Shown here: positions 54,833 through 63,744 of the stretch, piece by piece
Layout: every line of letters begins with the position of its first letter
Numbering within the stretch: position 1 is the stretch's first letter
Assembly: GCF_004801255.1 (NCBI RefSeq)
Contig: NZ_CP036295.1
Coordinates: forward strand, 1,872,001-1,936,000
Direction of reading: 5' to 3'
Length of the DNA: 64,000 nt
From: Desulfovibrio desulfuricans
GTDB lineage: Bacteria > Desulfobacterota > Desulfovibrionia > Desulfovibrionales > Desulfovibrionaceae
Made by a program: the position numbers and the translations under genes
Notes under the pieces: generated by a model
Told to the model about the DNA's origin: nothing
Seen by the model: only the letters and a program-made list of their open reading frames with translations
The model's database searches: none

Positions 54833-55762
54833 TTAGAATTGTCCTGCGCCAAGCATTTTAACGCCAAGATCACGTTCAATCCCGTCGTGCCCCATGATGA
54901 TAATGTTTTTGCCGCGATACTCCGGTCGTCCAACCAATTGCAGGGCGGCATACAGATTGGCCCCCGTGGTCAAACCGCAGGGCAGCCCTTCCTTGTTAAG
55001 TATTCGGCGACTAGCGCGTACGGCATCTTCTATGCAAACGGGGAAAATTTTGGGATCCAGCTTGTAATTGAAAATATCCGGTATAAAACCGGCTCCAATG
55101 CCATGAAATGCATGTGGCGCCGATTTGCCACCTGAGAGCACTGGGGATTCTGCAGGTTCTACTGCAACAAGCTGGATTGATGGAAATGCTTCCCGCAGGC
55201 GGCTACCAACGCCCATGAATGTGGCCCCAGACCCGACTCCGGCAATGAAAATGTCTGGTTGGATCGCTAATTCGTTGCACTGATCTACGATTTCTTTTCC
55301 AGTTGAGCGGTAGTGAGTTTGGGGCCCTTCATTGTTGTGGAATTGATCTGAGTAGTAGGAATTCCAAGTGTCTATGTGCATATTGCTCGCAACTTTTGCA
55401 GCTGCCGCCATTCCCTGATTGCGAGGGGTGAAAGTAACCTGTGCACGAAGTAACCTAAGCAGGTTGGGAATTCTGTCGTCCTCTGGTTCCGGCATGACGA
55501 CCAACAGCGTTACCCGCTGCGCAGCACACAGATAGGCTAAACTGATTGCAAGATTTCCGGTTGAAGATTCAATAATGCAACCATCCGGTTTTAATTCTCC
55601 GGTATTAATGCCCTGTTGCAAATAGCTAAATGCTGTTCTGTCGAGTGCGGAGCCAAATGGATTGCATACTTCGTACTTGATAAAAACCCTTCCCCCAATC
55701 ATATGAGAGATGTGCTCAAGGAAAATGAGGGGGGTATTCCCGATACGTTCAGATAAATGCAT
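54833..55762 (-). CDS. CysK/CBS-family protein lacking the PLP lysine
   Basis: 309 residues of the cysteine-synthase fold: RIGNTPLIFLEHI, KYEVCNPFGSALDRTAF, IIESSTGNLAISLAYLCA, GVGSGATFMGVGSRLRE and CGLTTGANLYAAL. In true enzymes the second block reads NPxxSxKDR, where Lys holds the PLP cofactor; here it is GSALDR, with a CTC leucine codon. So the usual O-acetylserine sulfhydrylase reaction is not expected, while the fold and phosphate loop are kept. It may be a regulator, or bind PLP or ligand without catalysis. Start at the ATG at 55762 (AGG upstream); a longer frame reaches into the redoxin gene. Between the redoxin-like and trigger-factor-like genes. Confidence 0.82.
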   Translation of the reverse strand: MHLSERIGNTPLIFLEHISHMIGGRVFIKYEVCNPFGSALDRTAFSYLQQGINTGELKPDGCIIESSTGNLAISLAYLCAAQRVTLLVVMPEPEDDRIPNLLRLLRAQVTFTPRNQGMAAAAKVASNMHIDTWNSYYSDQFHNNEGPQTHYRSTGKEIVDQCNELAIQPDIFIAGVGSGATFMGVGSRLREAFPSIQLVAVEPAESPVLSGGKSAPHAFHGIGAGFIPDIFNYKLDPKIFPVCIEDAVRASRRILNKEGLPCGLTTGANLYAALQLVGRPEYRGKNIIIMGHDGIERDLGVKMLGAGQF

Positions 55763-55787
55763 ATTTTTACCTATGAATAATTTACGG

Positions 55788-56051
55788 TTATATTGGCGCA
55801 ACACGTTGTAAAAGCATGATAGCTGCCTCTCTTGTAATTGCTTCTCCTTCTTTCCATGCCCAAAAATTCCCATTTATTTCCAGCGTCGGAAGTCGTCCTG
55901 TAAGCCCCATTCGTGCAATAAGTGGAGGTTCAGACATGATTTCTATCTGCAATTTAATATGCAAAAATTGCATTGCGAGGTGAATGTTGTTGCAGCTTGC
56001 AGAAATTCTATCGGTGTCTGAATCCCATATGACTACTTTTTTGGTGATCAT
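55788..56051 (-). CDS. Small redoxin-like protein without the CxxC pair
   Basis: 87 residues. The C-terminal half (IMSEPPLIARMGLTGRLPTLEINGNFWAWKEGEAITREAAIMLLQRV) follows the small thioredoxin-like family of TM0996/MTH895 proteins, including the cis-proline in LPTLEING. The N-terminal half has SDTDRISASCNN where CPKC or similar would be expected, so only one cysteine remains. Function is probably thiol binding rather than disulfide exchange. It is 43 bases after the dihydrolipoamide dehydrogenase gene and 25 before the CysK-like gene. Confidence 0.55.
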   Translation of the reverse strand: MITKKVVIWDSDTDRISASCNNIHLAMQFLHIKLQIEIMSEPPLIARMGLTGRLPTLEINGNFWAWKEGEAITREAAIMLLQRVAPI

Positions 56052-56094
56052 GTTGTTCTCAGCGGCTATATGCAGTTTTAAATATTTTTCCGCA

Positions 56095-57519
56095 TCAGTT
56101 TGACGTCCCGGAAAGGAGGGCGGCCGTTTCCATTATCCCCTCGGCTAATGTTGGATGGGCATGGATCGTGCGGGCAATATCCTTTGCAGTGGCATTCATT
56201 TTTAAAGCAAGGGCTGCTTCTGCGATGAGATCCGTGGCGTGAGCACCGATGAAATGGGCTCCCAGTAATTTTTTGGACACGGCGTCAACAATCAAACGGA
56301 ATTCTCCCTGCAATTCTCCCATGGCATGGGCTTTGCCCAATTCCCGCACGAGTGATGTCGCCACACAAATTTTCAGCCCTTTGGCAGTAGCTTGATCCTC
56401 GGTCAACCCAACTTCACCGATTTCTGGCGTGGTGAAAATGCCTGAGGGAACTATGTCATAATCTGGTGTGCATGATGCACCGAAGCAGTTTTCGACGGCA
56501 ACCTGAGCTTCTGCGGATGCAACGTGGGCAAGCATGATGTGTTCTGGTCCGAGTATGTCGCCAATTGCGTAAATTCCTGGCACCGAGGTTTCCAGGTGTT
56601 CGTTGACGGCAATATAACCGCGTTTGTTCAATTGTATGCTTGCTTCTATAAGACCAAGCCCCTCTATGTTAGGTTTACGGCCCACAGTCGTAAACACGCA
56701 GTCAACCTCAAGGGTGCTTGCTTCTTTTGCGTCTGCAGGGATCAGCTCTTGAGGTAGGAACGGTGAGGGCCCCAGCGTCACTCGAACAGTTGCTTCGCTT
56801 GTTTCCGTAGCTGTCACAGTTCGGCAAAGTAGAGTCTTGATGCCCTTTTTCTTGGCTTCACGCATCAAGACCTTGCACATGGCTCCATCTACGGAAGGAA
56901 TAGGGAGTAAGCGATTTTGGCCTTCTACAATGGTCACTTCGCTGCCAAATGACCGGAAGATAAATGCAAGCTCACAGCCAACAACGCCACCACCGACAAC
57001 CAGCAACCGGGCAGGCACTTGTGTCAATTCCAAAGCATCATCGCTGGAAAGCACATATCTTTTATCAATTGGCAAGCTGGGGAGGTTAAGGACACTGGAC
57101 CCTGTCGCTATGATAACTTTGTCCCCCTGAACTTCGCACACTGTCGCGTCAGGCAGCATCACCCGTACGAGAGACGCGCTCACCACCGAGCCCCGCCCTT
57201 TGATAATCCTCACGCCCAGACTGTGGCAGGTTTTTTCCAGACCATTTCTTAACCCTTCAGAAATTTTCCTTTTTCTAGCAATGATGGCAGGCATGTCCAC
57301 CTGCGCCTCAGTAGTCGTAATGCCAAATTCTTTACTTCTCTTAATGGCTTCGAATACTTCTGCAGAGGACTTCAATGTTTTTGTCGGAATACACCCACAA
57401 TTCAGACATGTTCCACCAAGAAGATTGGCTTCGATCAGTGTAACTTTTGCGCCTCGCTTGGCAGCAGCAAAGGCGGCTGTGTACCCACCAGGCCCTGCAC
57501 CTATGATAGTGATCTGCAT
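56095..57519 (-). CDS. lpd: Dihydrolipoamide dehydrogenase
   Basis: 474 residues, cytoplasmic FAD flavoprotein. The N-terminal FAD loop is IIGAGPGGYTAAFAAAKRG, the redox disulfide is GGTCLNCGCIPTKTL, the NAD loop is VVGGGVVGCELAFIFRSFG, and the C-terminal active-site HAHPTLAEGIMETA supplies His and Glu. It reoxidises protein-bound dihydrolipoamide with NAD. No 2-oxoacid dehydrogenase genes are next to it; the only lipoyl protein visible is the H-like protein at 44990. The ATG at 57519 follows AAAGGAT and lies four bases after the OsmC stop; a longer frame would overlap OsmC. Confidence 0.93.
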   Translation of the reverse strand: MQITIIGAGPGGYTAAFAAAKRGAKVTLIEANLLGGTCLNCGCIPTKTLKSSAEVFEAIKRSKEFGITTTEAQVDMPAIIARKRKISEGLRNGLEKTCHSLGVRIIKGRGSVVSASLVRVMLPDATVCEVQGDKVIIATGSSVLNLPSLPIDKRYVLSSDDALELTQVPARLLVVGGGVVGCELAFIFRSFGSEVTIVEGQNRLLPIPSVDGAMCKVLMREAKKKGIKTLLCRTVTATETSEATVRVTLGPSPFLPQELIPADAKEASTLEVDCVFTTVGRKPNIEGLGLIEASIQLNKRGYIAVNEHLETSVPGIYAIGDILGPEHIMLAHVASAEAQVAVENCFGASCTPDYDIVPSGIFTTPEIGEVGLTEDQATAKGLKICVATSLVRELGKAHAMGELQGEFRLIVDAVSKKLLGAHFIGAHATDLIAEAALALKMNATAKDIARTIHAHPTLAEGIMETAALLSGTSN

Positions 57520-57523
57520 ATTT

Positions 57524-57952
57524 TTATCCTTTACAGGTATGGTTAAGTTTGTATTCCATTTCGATGCCATCGTGTAGTGATGAGGTTACAAGGCATCCCT
57601 TGCGCATTACTTTTTCCACACGAGCAAATATCTCCTCAGAATCACCAGGGATTGTAACATTTGCATCTATAATGATTTTTGTGATGCGCCCAAGCCCAAT
57701 GTCGTTTTTGCCAACCTCAAGGGCTGCGGTTGCTGACACGTGCGAAAAAGGCACATTGCGCGCTTCCATTGAACCTACAAGTGCTGACATGTAGCAAAAT
57801 ACCGCGGCACACCCCAATAGCTGCTTAGCGGTTCCACTTTTTTTTTCTTCAGGAAGGCCAGTATTGTCCACAGTAATACCCGGAAACGCGCCATCTTCAG
57901 TTTTCAAGGTGTGGACATCCCCTTCGCGGTTGTATTTAATGTTCACTTGCAT
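57524..57952 (-). CDS. OsmC/Ohr-family protein
   Basis: 142 residues. The two conserved cysteines of the family sit in SGTAKQLLGCAAVFCYMSAL and KVMRKGCLVTSSLHDGIEMEY. OsmC and Ohr proteins reduce organic hydroperoxides and, in several bacteria, are recharged by lipoylated proteins and dihydrolipoamide dehydrogenase rather than thioredoxin. The directly following lpd gene fits that chemistry. First gene of the operon, with GGAGAC before its ATG and a sigma-54-like promoter some 75 bases upstream. Confidence 0.82.
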   Translation of the reverse strand: MQVNIKYNREGDVHTLKTEDGAFPGITVDNTGLPEEKKSGTAKQLLGCAAVFCYMSALVGSMEARNVPFSHVSATAALEVGKNDIGLGRITKIIIDANVTIPGDSEEIFARVEKVMRKGCLVTSSLHDGIEMEYKLNHTCKG

Positions 57953-58026
57953 GATGTCTCCTTAGTCGTGAGTATAAAAATTGCAGTAGTGCAGCTCGCC
58001 AGTGTGTTTTTATGCTTTTTGAGTCA

Positions 58027-58044
58027 AAGCAAAAATTATTCCAA
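58027..58044 (-). promoter_or_regulatory. Candidate sigma-54 promoter of the osmC-lpd operon
   Basis: On the minus strand TTGGAATAATTTTTGCTTT: GG and GC are ten bases apart with TTTGC at -12. The CAC after GG is absent, so it is weaker than the one at 50105. A sigma-54 activator is encoded divergently. Confidence 0.5.
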
Positions 58045-58185
58045 AATAAAAAAATAATTATTTAAGTATGTTAGAAAAATATAATTATATTTTTTTCAAA
58101 TTGTGTGCTTTGATTTTTTATTGCACTGAATTAATTATAAAAAAAAGCACACAAAACACACCAAAAAGTGCTTATGAGGCCAATG

Positions 58186-59730
58186 ATGGAAAATTTGTCT
58201 TTTCGAGACCTATCAGTCAAACTTATGCAAACGCTTTCACTAGATGAAATGGCGCGACAACTTTGTTTCTTTTTGATTGATGCTGTTCCATCAGACAGAA
58301 TGTTGTGGTATACTGTTGACCGCACTGCTCATTCAATGGATGTTTTAGTTGATTATACACGTGGGAGCACCACACGATCATACACACGTAAAGTCCCTCG
58401 TCTGTTACGTTCAAAAGGGATGAAATCACTGCGCCATAACGTACATCGTGATGTTTTTGTGTGTCATCGCTCTGCAGCAGTTCAAGATGTTTATCGATAT
58501 ATGAGAGATGCTTTCGGCAGCTTCTATAATTCTTTTTTATGCATTTGTATCCCTTCAAAGGAAGAAAATATACTTCAGGTTGTTTTTTGGATGTCGTTAG
58601 ACGCTGAAAATTATACTGAAAAACACGTTGATTTTATTGTTGATTTTCGTCCATTGCTACAGGCTGCAGCTGATAGGTTCTTTTATGAATGGGACACGGT
58701 GTCTTTATCAATAAAGGACGACGGTGTTGTTGACAGATCCTCAGAGGAACTGTTGCGGCGTTGCAAAGGGTTGGACCCTACCATGAAACTCGTTGAGGCT
58801 GTGGCAGCGACCAAGGCAACGGTGCTGTTATGTGGGGAAAGCGGCGTCGGAAAAGAAATTGTGGCAGCCGCTCTTCACGCACTTTCTCACATGCGGCAGG
58901 CGCCACTGATTAGGGTAAACTGTGGAGCTTTGCCGGAGAACCTGATTGATAGTGAATTGTTTGGGCATGAGCGGGGTTCTTTTACTGGCGCATCAGGAGC
59001 ACATGTGGGTTTTTTTGAACAGGCCGCAGGGGGGACGCTTTTTCTCGATGAAGTAGGAGAGTTGAGTCTTGCAGCTCAGGTGCGATTGCTTCGAGCGTTG
59101 GAGACAAAAGAAATACGCCGTGTGGGAGGAACCCGTGACATCCCTGTTGACGTCCGTATAATAGCCGCCACAAATCGCGATCTGTGGGAACAGGTCAGCC
59201 ATGGGGCCTTTAGGGAAGATTTGCTGTACCGACTTGATGTTTTTACCATTACTATCCCTCCATTGAGCGCGCGTGCTAATGACATTCCTGTACTGGCTGA
59301 GCACTTCTACTCAAGATTTGTGCATACCCAAGGCATTGCGCATCCACCTTTGCTGACCAGGGCATTCATCCAATCGCTGGTTGGGCTTGAGTGGCCGGGA
59401 AACGTACGTCAACTGAGGCATGCGGTTGAAAGATCAATTATTTTCAGCCTCGCACTGGAAGAAAAAAAATTGGGAGCTGTGGATGGTTATGTCCGTAATC
59501 AGCGAGAGAATCTCCCGATGAATGATAAAAAAAATAAGCGAGGGCTCGTTCCTGATGAGCAGAGAATACGAGATGCGTTGACGAAGTCGGTTAACAGGAT
59601 TCAAGGCAGCGAGGGGGCGGCGAAGCTTTTGGGGATCCCCCCAAGCACGCTACGTAAATATATGCGTATGTATGGTATTCCGTTGCCACGAGAACAGCGT
59701 ACTGGCAAGTTTACCTCTCATGGGGAGTGA
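58186..59730 (+). CDS. Sigma-54-dependent activator
   Basis: 514 residues. The N-terminal part (to about 180) looks like a GAF-type sensor. AAA+ core: Walker A CGESGVGKE, GSFTGASG loop for sigma-54, Walker B LFLDEVGELSL, RWPGNVRQLR-type motif (EWPGNVRQLRHAVE), and a C-terminal Fis-type helix-turn-helix (GSEGAAKLLGIPPSTLRKYM). Divergent from the osmC operon, which it probably controls. I favour the ATG at 58186, six bases after GAGG; ATG 58183 and GTG 58168 are alternatives. Confidence 0.88.
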   Translation: MENLSFRDLSVKLMQTLSLDEMARQLCFFLIDAVPSDRMLWYTVDRTAHSMDVLVDYTRGSTTRSYTRKVPRLLRSKGMKSLRHNVHRDVFVCHRSAAVQDVYRYMRDAFGSFYNSFLCICIPSKEENILQVVFWMSLDAENYTEKHVDFIVDFRPLLQAAADRFFYEWDTVSLSIKDDGVVDRSSEELLRRCKGLDPTMKLVEAVAATKATVLLCGESGVGKEIVAAALHALSHMRQAPLIRVNCGALPENLIDSELFGHERGSFTGASGAHVGFFEQAAGGTLFLDEVGELSLAAQVRLLRALETKEIRRVGGTRDIPVDVRIIAATNRDLWEQVSHGAFREDLLYRLDVFTITIPPLSARANDIPVLAEHFYSRFVHTQGIAHPPLLTRAFIQSLVGLEWPGNVRQLRHAVERSIIFSLALEEKKLGAVDGYVRNQRENLPMNDKKNKRGLVPDEQRIRDALTKSVNRIQGSEGAAKLLGIPPSTLRKYMRMYGIPLPREQRTGKFTSHGE

Positions 59731-59747
59731 GCCTCCGAGAGGTTTCC

Positions 59748-60175
59748 TATTTGGACCGGATACCCAGCCAGGAAGGAAGTGCTGGAACGATATTTTGAAC
59801 TAGTGCCAAAACAAAGGTCATGGTGGAGATAGTAAGAACGCTCCATTGGCACTGCCGGAAAGGTCGGAAAAATTAATGAACCTGACAGACAACGCTGCGA
59901 AAAAACGGAGTGACTATCAGATCAAGTCTGAACTACTCATCTAAGCTTTCTCCTGAGCCGAGAGATACTGCTGGCCCTGCTCATGCCAAAACCACGAATA
60001 CCATAGTTGAAAACTCTTTGGTGTGATCTTTAGCCAAATACATGGCATGTGGAGTAGCCCCCATTTCGACCGGACACCCCTCTAGCTAAGGAGGAGGTGG
60101 TGCTGGAACTATGTCTGGAACTAGTGCTAAAACAAGTTCAACGGTGGAGATAGTAAACATAACGCCCCGTCGTCT
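59748..60175 (+). mobile_element. Two remnants of IS2-like left ends
   Basis: About 59748-59840 is a worn copy, and 60050-60175 a good copy, of the first 125 bases of the IS2-like element (compare the complement of 40921-41045). Both contain TGCTGGAAC....ACTAGTGC.AAAACAA. The second is cut at 60175 by the IS150-like element. No gene is seen between them. Confidence 0.7.
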
Positions 60176-60224
60176 GGTCTGCACCCCGTCAAGTAGACAG
60201 TTTAAAATGCCCCGCTGGCGATGA

Positions 60225-61076
60225 TTAAGCGGCCAGTTTTTCCCGGTATTCTACCGGGGAAAGTTGGCCGAGCCTTTTCTGGAATCGTTCAGTGTTGTAG
60301 AAACGTATATACTCTTCAATCAGAGTGCTGTTTTCGTCTTTGCCCTGCACTGATTTCCCGAGAAAAATTTCAGCCTTCAAATGTGAGAAGAATGACTCAA
60401 CGCATGCATTATCCAAGCAGTTGCCCTTCCGCGAATGGCTTCCTTGGAGCTGCAACTTTTCAAGCTGGTTATGATACAACTTGTGAGTGTATTGAAATCC
60501 TTGATCTGAATGCACTACCGCGCCTGGCATTGCCCGAAGTTTGTCTAATGTGGCGAGCACCAGAGCCAGGTCATTTCGGGATGAGAGGACGTGTGCCACG
60601 ACTTCATTGTTGTACAAGTCTTGCACCACAGACAGATAAATGAAGCCGCTAGTTGTGGGCAAATAGGTTATATCTGTCGCAAGTTTCTTGTTGGGGCGTT
60701 GAGCTTTGAAGTTACGTCCAAGCAGATTCGGGAACACGGTGCTGCCGGATTTACCAAAGTAACGACGCTTTTTGCGAATAACGGACTGGATACCGAGCTT
60801 GCGCATAAGCCGATAAACACGTTTGTGGTTCACGACAAAGCCTTCACGGCGCAAGACCACCGTCATGCGGCGATAGCCATAAAATGGCCGCATGGAATGG
60901 ATAGTTTTAATATGGGCTGTAATGTCGGCCTCACTATCCGCTCTAGAGATTGCCATTCTCCATTTGTAATAACCGGATCTGGATAGGCCAGAAAAGTGTA
61001 ACAATGTTGCCAAAGATGAACGAACGCGCATCCCATCAATTATTTTGAACAGAACTCTTTTGGGTGCGCTCCCCAT
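60225..61076 (-). CDS. IS150-like orfB (transposase), copy 2
   Basis: 283 residues, full length. Helix-turn-helix HTH_21 region IKTIHSMRPFYGYRRM..., then KKLATDITYLPT (Asp), VVHSDQGFQYTH (Asp) and CLDNACVESFFSHLK (Glu), the DDE triad, and RFQKRLGQLSPVEYREKL at the end. It overlaps orfA by 37 bases, as expected for production by frameshifting. Its orfA is broken, so the element may no longer move by itself. Confidence 0.88.
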   Translation of the reverse strand: MGSAPKRVLFKIIDGMRVRSSLATLLHFSGLSRSGYYKWRMAISRADSEADITAHIKTIHSMRPFYGYRRMTVVLRREGFVVNHKRVYRLMRKLGIQSVIRKKRRYFGKSGSTVFPNLLGRNFKAQRPNKKLATDITYLPTTSGFIYLSVVQDLYNNEVVAHVLSSRNDLALVLATLDKLRAMPGAVVHSDQGFQYTHKLYHNQLEKLQLQGSHSRKGNCLDNACVESFFSHLKAEIFLGKSVQGKDENSTLIEEYIRFYNTERFQKRLGQLSPVEYREKLAA

Positions 61077-61392
61077 TCGTGTCCGAATCGGGAGCGATAC
61101 AACTTTTTTAAATAGTCTCGTTCTGCTTTTACATAGGCGAGTTCTTCTTCTACAGATGAGAACTTCGTTTTGGGTCGCCCACGATGTCCCGCATGGCTGA
61201 TTTTACCGCGTCCATCTTCCAACGATTCACCAGAGTTAACCTTGGCAACCCATTCTCGAAGAGTCTTTTTATCCTTGATTCCCAATTCTTCACAAAGTTG
61301 CCGATAGCTACGCCTACGTTCAAGGAAAAAGCTTTACGGCTTCTTCCTTGAACGTAGGTGAAATGTAGTCTTCTTACCGTCGGGCATAAAAG
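61040..61392 (-). pseudogene. IS150-like orfA, copy 2, frameshifted
   Basis: The start is MPDGKKTT, then ISPTFKEEAVKLF, and the downstream part from FLERRRSYRQLCEELGIKDKKTLREWV continues in another frame. One extra T near 61340 in the middle of a 15-bp inverted repeat explains the break. Confidence 0.65.
61313..61358. repeat. 15-bp perfect inverted repeat within orfA copy 2
   Basis: CCTACGTTCAAGGAA (61313-61327) and its exact complement TTCCTTGAACGTAGG (61344-61358) flank 16 bases. The related element at 39751-40095 has no such repeat at this place, and the frameshift lies in the same segment. Confidence 0.7.
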
Positions 61393-61477
61393 ACCCCCAT
61401 CATGGTTTCAAAGTTTAAGCCTAGTGGGGCTTTTTGGCTCTACCTCAAAGACGGGGGCATAGCGCCTCGACAAAAAA

Positions 61478-62733
61478 ATGGGCATACCAAGCAAAGCCGG
61501 TATGCCCACCAGGGCAACCTTTATTTTCCGACCAAAGAAAAGAAGAGAAGGCCCTGTGGAAAGATTGTTAATTGGCTTGCGGGATTTTGCAATCGAAAAA
61601 GTGGTGAGTCGTACGCCCCCGGTTTTTGAGGTCAGATGGACGGGCAAGAACGCTTGTCCTCATTGCGCGTGCGATAATTTACGCGTCAAGGACTCATTTT
61701 GGCGGACGATCCGTAATATTTCCATTCATGGAAGGGCGTCACGTCTGTTAGTTCGCTGCCATAAATACCGATGCGAGAGCTGCGGCAGATATTTTAATAC
61801 CACAGACTTGCAGGAATAAAGGTGTGGAGCAGGACAACAGAGCTGCTTAAGCGCAACATATTTCAGGCTTACAACAAAGGTGTTACCTGTAAGGAAATCG
61901 CCGATGAGCACCGGATTGGCGTTGCCAGCGTGGAGCGGTACTACCACCAGATGATGCCGCACAAGAGCAGCCACTGGGCAAACCGTACATGCCCGCGCAT
62001 TCTGGGCATTGATGAGCATAGATTTACGCGCAGGCAGGGATTTGCGACCACCTTTTGCGACTTGGCCCGCCGCAGGGTATTTGACGTGGTAAAAGGGCGC
62101 AGTGCCGCCGATATGCGCGATTTTTTGCAATCACTGCAAGGCCGCCATAAAGTCAAAATGGTCTGTATTGATATGAACTCTGCGTATCGGCGACTTGTGC
62201 GGGAGTGGTTTCCCAATGCGCGCATTGTTGCGGACAGGTTTCATGTTATCAGGCTGGTGAATCAACACTTTTCAGAGCTGTGTAAAGCAATTGATGAAAA
62301 ACAACTTGCCCATGGGCGCGGCGGTATGATGCGTCTTTTGCTGACTCGCCGTGATCAGTTAACAGACTCACAGAAAGAGCGATTACGAACATACTTTGCT
62401 GACAGGCCGGACATTGAATCACTGTACGAATTTTTGCATGACACCGCCGATTTATTGCGTGTGCGAGCGCAAAGTATCGATTCTTGCCGCAAGTATGTTG
62501 CTGAATTATTAGATAAAATTGATCAACTTCGAAAAACTAGCTTCGCGCCGTTGCGTACCCTGGGCAAGACGTTGCATAATTGGCGGGAAGAAGTGGCCCG
62601 AATGTTCCGCTTTACCCGGAATAACGGCATCACAGAAGGTTTTCACCGAAAAATGAAGTTGATTCAGCGGCGTGCGTATGGCTTTCGTAACTTCGAAAAT
62701 TACCGCCTGCGTGTGCGCGTTTTGTGCTGCTGA
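61478..62733 (+). pseudogene. ISL3-family transposase, frameshifted
   Basis: The first part (to 61819) holds the zinc-finger region CPHCACDNLRVKDSFWRTIRNISIHGRASRLLVRCHKYRCESCGRYF. The second (61822-62733) starts in another frame as LAGIKVWSRTTELLKRN and carries CPRILGIDEHRFTRRQGFATTFCDL (Asp), VCIDMNSAYRRL (Asp) and NGITEGFHRKMKLIQRRAYGFRNF (Glu). A one-base change near 61815 would join them. The family is usually a single frame, so this is probably a dead copy. Confidence 0.8.
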
Positions 62734-62741
62734 AATGGCTG

Positions 62742-62968
62742 GGGAATCGTTCAGAAACCTGTCGGGAAAACTGCCCGTTGAAGGGGCTTGCCCCTGTCTT
62801 TGGTGTAGACCCGGCATTGGGCCTGAGCCTGATCGGCTCTGCGGCAGAGAACCTGCTGGAAAAAGTAATGCCCCACGAGATAGCAGCTCGTGAGGCATTT
62901 TGTAACCAAGGCATTGTAACCAATGCCATACAGTAACAGAGCAACTACGTTAACCCTTTGAAATCAAT
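62742..62968. repeat. tRNA-Glu 3' flank, copy next to the intact gene
   Basis: The last 160 bases match 9060-9229; the earlier part (about 62760-62808, with GGGGCTTGCCCC) matches about 38135-38185. It shows that the flank itself, not only the tRNA end, is shared by the three junctions. Confidence 0.7.
62867..62905 (+). terminator. Terminator-like hairpin near tRNA-Glu
   Basis: ATGCC.CACGAG pairs with CTCGTG.GGCAT and is followed by TTTTG on the plus strand. The same hairpin is at about 9131-9168. Confidence 0.55.
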
Positions 62969-63045
62969 TGGCGTCCCCAAGGGGATTTGAACCCCTGTCG
63001 ACGGCGTGAAAGGCCGTTGTCCTGGGCCGGCTAGACGATGGGGAC
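62969..63045 (-). tRNA. tRNA-Glu (anticodon TTC)
   Basis: 77 bases including an encoded CCA. On the minus strand the acceptor arm begins GTCCCC and closes GGGGAC, the anticodon arm is ACGGC-CTTTCAC-GCCGT with TTC, and the T arm has GTTCAAATC. It is a normal glutamate tRNA. Its 3' half is repeated at 9230 and 38320, so this gene is the integration target. Confidence 0.95.
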
Positions 63046-63744
63046 GCGTCGTGAGGGGTGTATGTACGTCAAAAGCACAGAGGTGTCAAGCGGCAAATCA
63101 AAATCAGCATACATTTCAGCCCAAAACATTTTGTTTAGGGTTCACAGGCTCCAGCAAGGATGATCTGAAGCACTTCTGCCCGCTCGGTGCACGGGCGACT
63201 GCGGGCATGAAACAGTTGCAGGGGGCAAGGACAGACCGCTGCACATGCTGGCATTAACCAGAGCGTTGCCGACAGTTGCAGGGGCGTCAGGGACAGCTCC
63301 CTTGGGGACCACCAAGTTGTAAAAGGCGATCTAAACCGACGCCGAGGGATAATCTCTCAACCCAAAGGATCTACCGCCATTGCCAGCTCGTAGCCAGTTA
63401 CAACTGGCGGACCATAGTGGTAATAATCCTCCATGCGACTACCCACACAGCAGACCTGTCAGTGGTCCGCACAGCAGCGCGCCGTCATCCAACGCTGCAA
63501 TGCAACCCGGTTATCCAGAGCCTGTACGCGGCGGCTTATCATATATAATGGTCGGCAGACTTCACCGCACTTACAGTGCAAAAGGCACGGTAGCCCGCCC
63601 TATGCAGTTGCCGCCAGTTGCTTACCTGCAAGTTTGGGGCGGGGCAGATATACACCACTGGCAGGGTACAGTCTCGCCCTACCCTGCGGGCCATAAACCC
63701 CTGACGCATTGCAAGTTTGCCCCGGCCTGAGGTATAAGCAAGCC
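63046..63744. other. Intergenic stretch before the nifA-like gene
   Basis: I see no gene with a ribosome site or motif here. Short GC-rich frames on both strands look random. It should hold the promoters of tRNA-Glu (leftward) and of the nifA-like gene (rightward), but I could not pick out clear boxes. Confidence 0.5.

Larger units (their letters stand above)
60176..61461 (-). mobile_element. IS150-like element, copy 2
   Basis: Left end TGGTCTGCACCCCGTCAAGT as in copy 1; right end GACGGGGGCATA without the last bases TCA. It sits in an IS2-like remnant at the left. No target repeat is seen, and the bases to its right belong to an ISL3-type gene, so the right flank has been rearranged. Confidence 0.75.

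Noticed and set aside
57961..58010. Alternative sigma-54 promoter for osmC at CTGGCGAGCTGCACTACTGC
   Set aside because: GG and GC are not ten bases apart there; the site at 58027-58044 has the right spacing.
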